Of a stretch of DNA of 64,000 nucleotides, positions 1 through 10,774 are shown piece after piece. The notes under the pieces are model-generated. The model was given only the letters and a program-made list of their open reading frames with translations, made no database searches and was not told where the DNA came from. This DNA comes from Cocos nucifera. Taxonomy: Eukaryota; Streptophyta; Magnoliopsida; Arecales; Arecaceae. A program made the translations under genes and the position numbers. The number at the start of each line of letters is the position of its first letter. Position 1 is the first letter of the stretch. The DNA is taken from the NCBI GenBank assembly GCA_006176705.1, contig QRFJ01005037.1:220886-284885 (forward strand), given 5' to 3'.

Positions 1-10
1 GGGCGCGGGC

Positions 11-1660
11 TTGATTCTGATCAATTCAGAAGGAATTATTGCTGAATACGCGCTATGCTTTGAATTTTCTACAATAAATAATAGAGCAGAATACAAAGCT
101 CTGATCGCGGGAATGAGAATAGCTAAAGAATTGGAAGCGGATCATGTGAAAGTCTATAGTAATTCTCAATTGGTGGTGGGGCAGGTTAATGGTACTTACG
201 AAGCTTGGAAGGAAAGTATGATAAAGTACTTGAAAAAGGTGAAGAGCTTGATCTCGGTCTTCAGTGGCTTCTACATTCAGCAGATCTCCAGAACAGAAAA
301 CACTAGGATCGACCTTCTCTCGAAATTAGCTACCTTGGCTCCGAGTGAATTGCCGAAAGAAGTCTTCTTTAAAGTTCTGCAGTATCCAAGTTCGGAGGAA
401 TCTCAGATAGTAATGCGGATTGATCGTGAGCCCAACTGGATTGACCCTTTAATTCTATACCTCAGATGAAATTCTCTCCAGAGATCCTAAAGAAGCTCGA
501 AGATTGAGAATCCGGGCCTCCCGCTATGTACGATATGAGAATAAGTTGTATAAACGGTTGTGCTTCTTGCTACTCAAATGTCTTCGACCTTCTGAAACTG
601 ATTATGCATTGAAGGAGGTACGTGAAGGAATATGTAGAAATCATCTTGGAGCTAGATCTCTATCCTACAAACTGCTTCGGCAAGGATATCATTGGCTGAC
701 TATGCATCAGGATGCCATAGAGCATGTGAGAAAATGTGATCGATGCCAGAGGAATGCCAATATCCAAAGACAACCAAAGATAGCCAGCCTCATAACTTAC
801 ATCTTTAAGCGTCCCATGGCCATTTGTGCAGTGAAAAATGGATATACTCAGGCCCTTTCATCTAGACAGCGAAAATTTTTTTTGGTGGCAGTGGACTACT
901 TTACCAAATGGATCGAGGCCGAATCTCTAGCAAAAATTACTGAAGCTAAAGTACAGGATTTCGTCTGGAAGTTAATAGTCTACAGGTTCGGCCTATCTCG
1001 GACTATCATTATTGATAACGAACGCCAATTTGCAGTAACAAAGTTCGTTGGGTTATGTGAAGATCCGAATATCTTCCATTACTTTACGTCAGTAGCTCAC
1101 CCATAGGCAAATGACGAGACCGAGGTGACTAATAGGATCATGTTGCAAGAAATAAAAGCAAGGCTTAAAAGGATGAAAGGAACATGGGTGGACGAATTTT
1201 ATCATGTGCTTTGGGCCTATGGAACCACCCAAAGGCTGCCAATTGGAGAGACTCCATTTGCTTTGGCTTTCGGGACTGAGGCGGTTATCCCAGTTGAATT
1301 AAAACTACCTTCAGCATGGGTTGAAGCTTTTGATGAACAGAACAATTCACAGGATCTTAAAGCAAACCTTGATTTGTTAGAAGAAAAGTGAGAAAAGGCC
1401 CAAATTTGAATGGCGGCTTACAAACAGGTGGCTTGTTACTACAATTTCAGAGTTAGAAGTAAAATTTTCAAAGTAGAAGATCTGGTATTACGACGGGTAG
1501 ATCTCTCACAGTCGCAAAATCAAGGAAAGCTCGCTTCAAATTGGGAAGGCCCATATGAGGTCGTGGAAATCATTTGACCAGGAGCTTATTATCTAAAGAA
1601 GCTCGGAGGGGCTATACTCTCGCGACCTTGAAATTCGGAAAACTTACTAATATACCATCA
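11..1660 (+). pseudogene. gypsy pol 3' part: RNase H and integrase (degenerate)
   Basis: The first 150 codons (11-469) match the plant Ty3 RNase H that follows reverse transcriptase (NNRAEYKALIAGMRIAKELE, then an SQLVVGQVNG segment). The integrase follows in a shifted frame. 504-1106 has the HHCC zinc finger (histidines in the NHLGARSL part, then KCDRCQR) and the core, with one catalytic Asp in VDYFTKW and the second in IIIDNERQF, where the usual DNG reads DNE. 1125-1391 carries the catalytic Glu region (DETEVTNRI). 1408-1660 encodes the C-terminal part (YYNFRVRSK, NWEGPYEVVE) with a stop after EII. Stops and frame changes near 469-504, 1104 and 1388 make it non-functional. The 5' part of pol is outside the window. 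Confidence 0.85.
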
Positions 1661-1729
1661 ATAACCCCATTTTCAATAAAATTTTCTTACTTTAACATCA
1701 GTCTTTGTTGAAAAATGGTGCAATGACAG

Positions 1730-2520
1730 GAAATTATTCAATCGAACTTCGTTCTTAAACGAAGTAGAAGGCCTCTGATTTTTAAATAAGAGGTTAACCT
1801 TGTCTTAATGAGAGTGAAGGTCTCCGGTTCTTAAACAGAAGGTAACGGGGAGAAGCTTTTGCAACGATCTTTTTGTGCCTTAGCAACCTTGTAAGGAACA
1901 GGAAAACCTTGTCCTAATAAGGATAATAGCCAACTATATCAAGAACAGGAGGACCTCGTCTTGATGTGAATGAAAACCCTTAAGAGGGATTAAAGGCCTC
2001 TGGTTCTTAAACAGCAGGTAATGGAGAGAGGCCCTCGCAATGGCTCTTTTGTGTCCCGTCAATCTTATTAGGAACAGGAGGACCTCGTTCTAAGAAGGAT
2101 AATAGCCAACCACATCAAGAATAGGAGAACCTCGTCCTGATGTGGATGAAGATCCTTACGAGGGATTGAAGGTCTTCGGTTCTTAAACAGGAGGTAACGG
2201 GAAGAGGCCCTCGCAATGGCTTTTTTGTATTCCGGCAATCTTGTTAGGAATAGGAGGACCTCGTCCTAAGAAGGATAATAGCCAACCACATCAAGAATAG
2301 AAGAACCTTGTCCTGATGTGGATGAAGATTCTTACGAGGGATTGAAGGCCTCTGGTTCTTAAACAGGAGGTAACGGGAAGAGACTCTCGTAATGGCCCTT
2401 TTGTGTCCCGGCAATCTTGTTAGGAGCAGGAGGACCTCATCTTGACGTGGATGAGGACCCTCACATGGGATCGAAGGCTTATGATTCTTAAATAGGAGGT
2501 TAACCACAAGTCTGAAAATT
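1730..2520. repeat. 176-bp tandem repeat array in gypsy A
   Basis: A recurring block containing TTCTTAAACAG, then a purine-rich run, then GGAGGACCTCGTCC is repeated. The TTAAACAG anchor lies at 1831, 2007, 2183 and 2359, exactly 176 bp apart each time; a diverged, shorter last copy is near 2488 and a partial first copy near 1771. The array sits between integrase and the antisense ORFs, the hypervariable 3' untranslated region of Tat-type elements, which is known to generate satellite-like repeats. ORFs crossing it are fortuitous. Confidence 0.9.
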
Positions 2521-2830
2521 TTCAGAGATAAATTTGCTCATAATCAAGTCCAAGGATCCTTATTCATAAACAAGGGGGACAGATGTACAAGATATTAGGT
2601 GGAGGCTATTGTTTCAAGACAATACTAATATCAGGCATGACAAAAAAACAAAGAGACTAACAAGCATCAAATTGAGGTATAGCTCAAAGGATAAAGAAAT
2701 ATTATTCCATTGAAATTGAAAATTTATTGCATAGGTCCTCGAGATCGATTACGAAAAAAATCATGTTCTACTCGAAGTCAGATTTTGGACTACTGACCCC
2801 AACCAACATGAAGGAGTGCTTCAGATCTTA
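2521..2830. other. non-coding spacer in gypsy A
   Basis: AT-rich sequence between the tandem array and the antisense coding region. I see no ORF, repeat or RNA gene in it. Confidence 0.5.
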
Positions 2831-5535
2831 TTATATCTTTTCTTCAAGATCTCGTCTTGCTGCCAAGCTCTCCTCGAGCAATTTTTGAGTTCTCCGGAAG
2901 TCGTCTTCTACTTCTCTTATTCTCTTTCTCAGGACTGCAGATTCGGCTTCAGCATCCTTCATTGCGTTCTCGTTGTAAGTTGTCTGGATCTTGAGCTGAA
3001 AAAGTTCGGCCTTACACTTTTCATAATTCTTCGAAAGATCCTTGAGGGTTATTGTTAGAGAGGCGACTTTCTGTGGATCCCCTCTTGGCCCGGCCTGGAC
3101 CCTGTCTGCCAACTTTTTTTGGAGCCGCATCATCTCGGCGTTCGCCATCTTAAGCTTTCTCTTATAATCATCTATTTGCTCACACCATCCGATCCGGTAG
3201 GAATTATATAACCTCTCAGCATCTTGCAGCTGTTTTTGAAGGTCGGAAAATTTCTTTGACTAGTCCTAGTCAAATTCTGCTCGACTCTAGACTCAGGCCG
3301 AACCTTCCTCCAATTGGCTAATTTTCTCTTTTGCTTCGCAGAGTTCGGCCTCAAGAGAACAAACCTTGGTTGTCAGGGTTTAGGATTTCTCATTGGCATG
3401 CTTCCTGGTTTCTAAAAGTTCTTCACTTAGATGGTTCTTCTTGGCAGTATATTCTTTGAAGAACTGTTTGGAGGATTAGCGAAGATGATTAATTTCGACA
3501 ACAGCCTCAGCATAACTCATTTTTGATTTTCGGAGATCATCTTCAGCTTTCTTCAGCTTTTTACTAAGATGACGAACTTCCTTTCTTAACTTTTTATTAA
3601 TAGCCTTCAAGGGGATCCCCTAAGGTAGAGGTTCGGCGTTGATGGGAGACTACGTTAATGCATGAAAATATCGTGACACAACGGTATGGCAAAAAAAGAA
3701 ATTCATTTCCATTACTAAAAATATTTTGAATACAAGAACAAGCAAAAAAATAAAGAAAAAAATACAATTATGGAAAGCCTACAATCTCTAGAGGGACAGT
3801 GGATGAGCTTGGCGCAGCTTCGGCAGTCTCAGGCTCTCGAGCAGGCCCGGGATGCTCGGTGGGTGGTAGATCGGTGGCGGCGGCGGAAGGTCCAGCTTCA
3901 TCGTTAGAGGATTCCCCTGTTAAGAAGCTGTGATCAAGCTTGAAAAAATTTTCAGCCATTCTCCCCTGGCATAGCTCGAATCCTTTGAGGAATGCCTCTT
4001 GGGCGAAGGCTATCTTGATGTCCTTCATTGCCTTTGAAGAATTGAAGGATTCGATAGCTCGTTCCCTCTCCAACCCGACCACCTCCTCAGCCTTCTTCCA
4101 CCTATTTTCCTTCGAAGTCAGGGCGGCTTTCAGTTCCGTCGAGGTCTGTTCTTTCCTCCAGTGTGCTTCCTGAAGGCATACAACTTCAGCGGAGTGAGCC
4201 TCCCTCAAATACTTGATCTTGGCTCGAGCGTTCTTGGTCTCTGCTTGACCTTTTTTGATTGCCTTTGAAGCCTCAATTTTGCGGCGACTCAGTATCTCCC
4301 TGTAGGCGTGCAAATGATGTCCTAGCTGTAAATAACAAGATTTAAGACGTGGTTATGGGTTTACTAATAATTGATCGAACTTAAGAAAAAAGTTGATTAC
4401 CTCAAGGAAGGCCGCGTAAGAGTCTCGCAACCTGTCTTCGTCATCTAGGCGAATCATATTCTCGAGGCGGGGAAGGACGCATCCTTTTATTAAGGGCTGG
4501 ATGAATTGTCCAAGGAATCTGGCTTCGGGCTGGAGTTGTTATTGCTGCCAGATCCTCTTGCGCTCCTCTTGACTTTTTTGGCGACAGCTTTCTTTTTCTT
4601 CACCATATTTCCCTATTCGGGGGGTGCGGAAGTGACGGCTTCGTTGGGCGAGGCTGACCTCGATGCTGTTGCAGTAATTTCCGGAGTAGGGACGGTCTGG
4701 ATCGGCATGGCCGAACTTGGACCCTCGATCATCGTTTGCTTTGATGGCTCTCCAGAGGAACCGCCTTTTCTTTTAAGGGCCCGGACTCCTTTAGATAATC
4801 GATCCAGTTCTTCCGGAGTCATTTCTGCAGTGGCAAGAAAACTAGTTAGAAAAGAAGACGAAGCATAACTAGCAAGATGTGAAAATATACCTGCCAGATC
4901 AAGGGGGCTTAAGTCGAGGTTAAATAAGGTTCGATTCTCTAGTAATTTGGATAGTGGAGGAGCTCGGTAATTTCTTATTTTGCTAACCGAGTCGAGGTCT
5001 TCTCTTTCTAACTCTGGAGCCCGGTGGATTGAATCTGTTAGCTCTCCTAAGGAGGAAGTCCTAACTCAAGAGAAGGGCACGAAATAAAGAATTTTTTCTT
5101 CCAGTTATGAATGGAAGAAGGGGCGCTCTTGAGTAACCCCTTTTTGCCGAACTGGGGGGACAGATACCACTAATCTTTAGCAGTCAGATGATGTTTAAAG
5201 GTGAAGTAGTTGCAGAACAAAAAAATGATTGGATGAACTTCGATCGAGATACAGAGGGAAAGGAAGCCTACGATAAATCTAAATGAGTTTGGGACCATAG
5301 AAGTAAAGAAAATGTTTAAAAACCGAAGGAGGGCTACGACAAAGGGAGGAATTGGGAGACGAAGTCCAGCATGGAGAGCTTTGGTGTACAAACAAAAGTG
5401 AATCGGGGGAGGAGTGCAAGCTTGGTCACCTGACCCAGGAAGCTCCAGTTCGTACTTCGAAGGAATCCTGTACTGAACCCTCATCAGAGAAAGATCCTCG
5501 GAGTGCAAGGAACAGGAGATGGTCTCAGGTATGAA
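2831..5535 (-). pseudogene. antisense ORF of gypsy A (putative gypsy-type domain plus coiled coil)
   Basis: Read on the minus strand, the N-terminal part (5508-5170) has the plant domain catalogued in Pfam as 'putative gypsy type transposon' (PF04195): ELELPGSGDQ, then a GLRLPIPPFVVALLRF segment, then PNSFRFIVGFL, ending in an FKHHLTAKD stretch. An in-frame TAG follows KD, and related coding continues to about 4900, ending at a possible splice donor (CTGGCAG then GTATAT on the minus strand). Downstream pieces at 4822-4613, 4313-3768, 3354-3172 and 3148-2831 are Ala/Pro/Ser-rich, then Lys/Glu-rich with heptad-like coiled-coil character. The order matches element B, so this is one decayed multi-exon gene carried by the retroelement. 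Function is unknown; antisense ORFs are documented in Tat elements. Stops and frameshifts make this copy inactive. Confidence 0.7.
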
Positions 5536-6260
5536 GGTCGGACGGGATGCTACCCTAAGGTCTACTTTCCTAGAGGTGTGGTTTTGGGAGTTTGGATCGG
5601 TCGGGCTCCTAGAACTAGTAGATCAAGACACTTTGGAAGACATCTAGATCAAATAAAACTTGAAAAAACCCTAAAAAATCGAAAGTAAAGGATTGCAAAT
5701 TTCTTGAAAAAACCTAAGAACAGTAAGCTTGTGTGAAGAAACTGAAAGGACAAAAATCGGAGAAAAGCAAAGGAATGCAGGAAAAGTGTCGGACTAACCT
5801 AAGTTGGTCGAAGGACTTGAGAGAACGGTTGGAAAAGTGGAAAGCAGGCGGGTGAGATGTCGATGGCCGGAGAAGTTACGATGGTAGGATGGGACATCCG
5901 AAAGAGATGGAGAGTGGAAGAAGAAGAAGAGCACAGATTAAAGTGATGAGTCGGGCGTGAGGGAGACGCTTAAATAGCTGGGAGAAACTAGAGGAGGTTA
6001 TGATTGCAGATCCTCTCCACCCATTCCTTGCCTGCCATGTGTCCTCACAGACGAAGCATTTATGGTGCCGTACTCAAAGCACCGTGCCAGGAGGAATTTC
6101 AAAGAAGACGTCCTTTCAGGTCATTTAGTATTAAGGAAGCTTCAGCGCCAATTTGGAAAAGGCCAAAATTGTCTTTTGAGAGCAGGAAATCAAAATAGGA
6201 ATTCGGCAATCGCAGTTTCCTACTCCATTCGAACTTCGAATTCGGGAATAGGAGGATAAG
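5536..6260. other. untranslated 3' region of gypsy A with polypurine tract
   Basis: Sequence between the antisense ORF start and the 3' LTR. It ends in a purine tract (ATAGGAGGATAAG) just before the LTR, the expected plus-strand priming site. The short ORFs here have no recognisable similarity; the segment at 6190-6250 resembles the matching segment just before the 3' LTR of element B. Confidence 0.6.
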
Positions 6261-7471
6261 TGTTGGGAGTAAAATAGCTCTTGCCGAAGTCCGGACGACC
6301 TTCAATGTATGTATGCCGGATGACCTTCTCAGTCGTGATCAGCAACCCCCCTTCCGCGATCGCAGATCTCGTCAAAGACATGATGAGCTTCGTCCATTCG
6401 AACTTGAATAGTGAAGGGAGTTGTTAATTGACTTTGGTTTGGTATTAGCAGGATCTCATCGAATATTAAATCCTAATACTGTCCAACTTTGTTTATGGTA
6501 GACCTCGAGAGCGGCCGAATTTCTTCGCAGCAGGCAGCATATCTCATCAACCTTATATCAGGAACCTCATCCAGCTGAATTCCTCTCCAGTCAAATTTTC
6601 TTCCAGTTGAACTCCTTTACTTTATGGATAGCGGTCGACCTTGAAAGTGGCCGAGTTATTTCATCTCTTTCTAACAGTTGCAGCTTATATCGTGCATATC
6701 GGTCGGGCGAGTTTGAACAGCAAAAGGACCTCGTCGTCAGCACAAGTCCGATTTTCAATCCAGAATAGCAGCTACTCCGTAGATAGTGAATCCCAGCATT
6801 CCTTCAATCCGAACTTCAGGCTGACCTTGAGTATTGGCCGTCCGGAAGGTAGGATTATGATTCTAATCAAAGAATCCATCATCTTCTCTAACTTCTAGTC
6901 TAGAACAGCCGAACTTGGTTGACCTTGAAGGCAGCCGAACTCCTCAAGATTATCGCAGATAACACTAATAGACTAACCGACTGTAGGTTTGCTATCTGAT
7001 TATTTGATAGCCGATCTTCAAGTTCAGTCGATCATACTTCGAGTTCTTCTCAGCATGAACAGTTTGCCCACGAATGTAGAAATCTCCAACCTCTTGTTCG
7101 AACTCTAATAAATTAACTCCAACTGCCTATAAGTCGCGATAAATGACAGCCCACTCTTCGTAACAAACTCCATGTGGACCGAATGGCCTATTGACATTCT
7201 GTTATGGCTATCACTTTCATTCTGTTATAAGCTTCGCCTATAGAAGGGATCCTCTAGATACAATTTCTTCTCTAAGCGCTAAGCTCTCCTCTTTGCTCTA
7301 AATTCTTTCGAGTACTCCATTCTTGTTGGCTAGAGAACTAACTTGACCATCGGAGGGTTTTGTTGGAGCCACCCACCTTCAGTTTGGATTTCATCTTGTA
7401 GGTCTCGTCGGTGGCCTCATCTTCTCCAGCTCTAGTAAACTTCGGTGTCAGCACCATTTTCTACACTAACA
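6261..7471 (+). repeat. 3' LTR of gypsy A
   Basis: Starts TGTTGGGAGTAAAA directly after a polypurine tract and ends CTACACTAACA, giving TG...CA ends. The start and the last ~30 bp line up with the LTRs of element B (TTCT followed by nine bases ending CA in the B 5' LTR). Length is about 1.21 kb, against about 1.2 kb in B. The sister LTR is outside the window. Confidence 0.75.
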
Positions 7472-7479
7472 CTTATAAT

Positions 7480-8265
7480 TTGGCTTCCTGATCTAAGCTT
7501 TTGCCCTCTTCATCATATGATATAGGAAGCCTATTTGGGGGAAATTCTCACTATCCATGACCCAAAGCACTTCTTATAATAGCGTGATTGTCTTTACTAT
7601 CTTTTCATCCTGTTGCCAGAGCATTTGCTTTGTCACCAAGCTCTCTATATAGCTCCCCTTAGTGCCAACCCTCGCATATCTACTTTCTTATCATTTGGCA
7701 CTGACAAACATATGATGTAGGCCTACTTTCTTCTAATAAGTCTATGAAGTGTAATATAGTTAGGCCTACTTTCTTCTTAATAAGTCTATGAAGTGTAATA
7801 TAGTTAGTAGCAAACCGTGTCACAATTGATTTCAAGATCTTGCCCTTGTGTACTTCCTCATTAGTGATAGGATCTATGTGTGATAATAAATAAACTTGGT
7901 GATGGACTGGGTTGTCTCCATTGTTTGTTGCATCCTACAAATCTTCCCAATCTCCATCAACAGGAGGTCGATATACTATGGAGCATGTAGGGTCTTAAAA
8001 AATGTGGCTGATGCTCTATTAAGATCTTCTCAAAGGCTTTGTATTGTAGTCCATTATTAGTGATGACCTACATGACATTCTCCTCTCCTACCTAATTAAT
8101 CATCTCCATTGATCTGAAGATGTACATGGCATCATGTACACGACGGAAAGAATCAATTGACTTTTGGAAAAAAATCGCCTTATCATAGTATGTCAAGAAA
8201 GTTAATGCTCCGGTTGTTAGGACTGGTCCAATCATCATACATCACTATCAGCCACCTAGGTATGC
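7480..8265 (-). pseudogene. hAT-family transposase relic (DUF659-like region)
   Basis: On the minus strand, broken reading frames give segments typical of plant hAT-like transposases with a DUF659/RNase H-like core: a FFQKSIDSFRRVHDAM-like stretch near 8150, an EENVM-VITNNGLQYKAFEKIL stretch near 8050, SIVTRFATNYITLHRL near 7810, and VMDSENFPQIGFLYHMMKRA near 7530. The fit is to the order of conserved blocks; many stops and frame changes are present. The C-terminal dimerisation domain would lie beyond the point where gypsy A interrupts it, outside the window. An internal 43-bp tandem duplication (7718-7804) adds to the decay. No terminal inverted repeats were found. Confidence 0.65.
7718..7804. 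repeat. 43/44-bp tandem duplication in the hAT relic
   Basis: TAGGCCTACTTTCTTC and the following ~28 bp occur twice in tandem (7718-7760 and 7761-7804), differing by one inserted T. The unit falls inside the hAT transposase relic and duplicates its conserved TNYITLHRLIKKK segment in a changed frame. Confidence 0.9.
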
Positions 8266-9073
8266 ATGAAAGGCTATTTATTTATCAATTTATTCAAATT
8301 TGGACCTAAGCCACCGTGCACATGATTGTGCCTGGACTTGAATATATGAACATCAAATTTAGGTCCCAGTTGCATAATCCTAAATAAGCTTGTAATTTTA
8401 TAGTTATTTTTTAGCTATTTTTTTAATTTTTAATCTAAAAATATATTTTTAATTAAAAAATTCTATAGATCTAACGAAAGTTATAGATTTTAGTATCATT
8501 GTGTAGTTATCCATAAATCTATAACATATCACAAAATCATGCCAAAATCAAAATTTTGGCATGACCTCCCCTAATTTTTCATTTTTCTTGCCGCTTTCTG
8601 GCCTAACTAAGGAAAAAAAAGAAACAATAGGAAGGGGGAGAGGGAGAATACCTTAAAATGAGCTTGGATCTTACTTTTGATTGTCAAAATCCTTTTTTTT
8701 TTTTTTTTTTTTAGATTTTTGGGGGATCTATTTAAACAATTAAGGGGGGGGTGGGTTGATCCAAGGCCAAATTGGTGGGAACCAGGTGATTTGCACCGGC
8801 TCTACTTGGAACTGCTTGGTTTGGAGCTGTTCACATTGGTTCAGATGAATTTACCATTCTATGGGGAGGGGGGATTATGCCAATTCCCTCTTGGTTTGGT
8901 ATGGTATGCCTCGAGTTGGGCGGTTTGTGGTAGTATAGCAAACCATGCTATGGGCCTTAACCCATATTCCTGAAGCTGGTTTACAATGCGGCAGTTAAAG
9001 TAAATTTTGTCATTTGTGCATTTAATGTGGTCAACATAATGGTATAATAAGACAAGTGAAGTTGTTCATGATA
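8266..9073. other. non-coding, AT-rich spacer
   Basis: No gene seen. It contains a T run at about 8692-8712, a G run near 8743, and a short hairpin at about 8541-8564 (ATGCCAAAA ... TTTTGGCAT). The 98-codon ORF at 8677-8973 starts in the T run and has no recognisable domain. Confidence 0.5.
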
Positions 9074-9500
9074 TCATTTGTTCATGAACTGTGGGCTTTA
9101 CAATTATGGTATAATTTATTATAATGTAAGAATTTGAATGTTATATTTCCTTCATGATGGTATGATCATAAAGCCCATAATTCATGATAACCTTAGGATT
9201 TGAAAATTATATTTCCTTCTCTATCTCTCTCAATGGTTTCTTCTTTGCTATATGTTTAATAATTCTTCTTCTTTGATGTCTTATAATCATTTGTTCATGA
9301 ACTATGGGCTTTACAATTTTGGTATAATTTATGATAGTGTAAGAGTTTGAATGTTGTATTTCCTTCATGATGGTATAATCGTAAAGCCCATAATTCATGA
9401 TTACCTTAGGATTTGAATATTATATTTCCTTCTCTATCTTTCACTATTGTTTCTTCTTTTGCTATATGTTTAATAATTCTTCTTCTTTGATGTCTTATGA
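9074..9500. repeat. 213-bp tandem duplication, each unit holding a 106-bp palindromic element
   Basis: Two adjacent units of about 213 bp (9074-9286 and 9287-9500) share nearly the same sequence. Each contains an inverted repeat of about 25 bp: the left arm starts TCATGAACTRTGGGCTTTAC and the right arm is its complement ending CCCATAATTCATGA. The inverted-repeat blocks are 9082-9187 and 9295-9400, 106 bp each. A third copy of one arm lies at 11498-11523. This looks like a tiny MITE-like palindromic element duplicated with its flank. No target duplication was identified. Confidence 0.75.
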
Positions 9501-9684
9501 ATTAAGGGCCTAGAGCCATACCTTGAACTGACTACATATTGCTTTTGAAATCAGTTACTGGATTATGAAGCTCTGTGTAGGAATGCAGCTTGCAACTAGA
9601 AAAGTTGTATAGAAATCTGTGTGTAATCCACGAAAGTGAACTAGTTTATGGAATGCACTAAGTGCTGTCAAACATTGTTTAGGT

Positions 9685-10766
9685 TAGAGCCGTCAACGGA
9701 TCGGATTCGGGTCGGAATCTGAATATCCAGATCCGAACCTGATTTTAATTACTGATATCGAACCCGGATCCGAATACTCGATGGGTATGGCCTGGAAGTA
9801 CCAGACCCGGACCATAACGGATCTCGGATATCCGGATCCAATTTTGGGACCCGATGCTTATCTGAAAAAAAAAATGCAGGCAGATCTCGACGGATCTGCA
9901 AAGGGAGGGGGCGTGGACGAGATGCCACCGTCGATCGAGGGACTGAGAGAGGGAGAGAGGGGAGGGGGCGTAGGCAAGATCGGGGTCCGGCTGCGGTCCG
10001 TCGGCGAGAGGATCTCGCGGTGGAGAGGGAGAGGCGGGGAGGGACTAAGAGAGGTAGAGAGGGAGGAGCGTTGGCGAGATCGGCCGATTGGGGAGGGAGG
10101 GAGGAGGTGGCGGGCGAGATCGGGATCTGGCCGCGGCCTGCCGGCGAGAGGATCTCGCGACGAAGAGGGAGAGGTGGGGAGGGACTGAGAGAGGGAGAGA
10201 GGAGGGGTGCGGGTGAGATCGGGGGTCCGGCTGTGGTCGTCGTGAGATCCGAGGGGGTGCGGGTGAGATCAGGGTCCACCGGGAGAGATCGAGGTCCGTC
10301 GGGAGATCCGAGGGGGCGCGGTCCGTCGGAAGTTCGGAGGGGGCGCGGTCGGGATCGGGGTCTGGCCGTGGTCAAGGGGATCTCACGGTCGAGAGGGAGA
10401 GGTGGGGAGGAGGGGAGGGAGAGGTGCCATCGGCGTCGGCGTCGGCATCGGCGTCGGCGTCGATTGAGAGATCGAGAGGGAGAGAGGGAGAGAAGGATCT
10501 AGATTAGGGGTTTTGAATGGTTTTAGGCTGTTGGATCTTTGTTTAATATATATATGTAATATTATTATATTATATTATATATATAATTTGGGTTCCGGAT
10601 CTGTCGGGTCTGGATACTAAATATCCAGACCCTATCCATTTATATCATGGTTTATCGGGTCCCGATCCGGGTTCGGGTAAATGGGTCTAATACTAGTACC
10701 AGACCCGGACCCGTCGGATAAATACCCATGGGTCTCGGGTTTGGACCCGACCTGTTGACAGCTCTA
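9685..10766. mobile_element. non-autonomous hAT transposon with GC-rich cargo
   Basis: The element is bounded by a perfect 8-bp target duplication, GTTTAGGT, at 9677-9684 and 10767-10774. Its ends are inverted repeats: TAGAGCCGTCAACGG on the left and TAGAGCTGTCAACAGG on the right strand end, followed by further imperfect inverted homology rich in GGGTCGGG and CCGGATCC motifs over roughly 100 bp. An 8-bp duplication with this type of terminus is characteristic of the hAT superfamily. No transposase is encoded. The interior (about 9890-10500) is strikingly G- and A-rich on the + strand, with degenerate repeats around GATCTCGCGG (10011, 10151, weaker near 10379) and a GTCGGC trinucleotide run near 10431-10461. 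Confidence 0.85.
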
Positions 10767-10774
10767 GTTTAGGT

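Larger units (their letters stand above)
1..7471 (+). mobile_element. Ty3/gypsy LTR retrotransposon A (Tat-like), 3' part
   Basis: This is the 3' portion of a Ty3/gypsy element whose 5' half lies before the window. Seen in order: RNase H, integrase, a 176-bp tandem array, a long region coding on the opposite strand, a polypurine tract near 6248-6258 and a 3' LTR. An extra antisense ORF and tandem repeats between pol and the 3' LTR are known hallmarks of the plant Tat lineage (Ogre, Retand and Grande types), so I place it there by structure. Element B has the same order and clearly related proteins. A is inserted in a hAT transposase relic that starts immediately after its LTR. The target duplication cannot be checked because the other end is outside the window. 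Confidence 0.85.

Noticed and set aside
1720..2520. Regularly spaced repeats that could suggest a CRISPR-like array
   Set aside because: The whole 176-bp unit repeats with no unique spacers, in a plant retrotransposon 3' region; it is a tandem satellite-type array.
5352..5688. Plus-strand ORFs opposite the gypsy A antisense gene
   Set aside because: The minus strand carries the recognisable PF04195-type domain in the same place in both A and B; the + ORFs are not conserved.
9781..10502. Two overlapping + strand ORFs of 135 and 160 codons rich in Arg, Glu and Gly
   Set aside because: They are the translation of GA-rich repeats inside the hAT element; no domain, and the complementary strand is equally open because of the composition.
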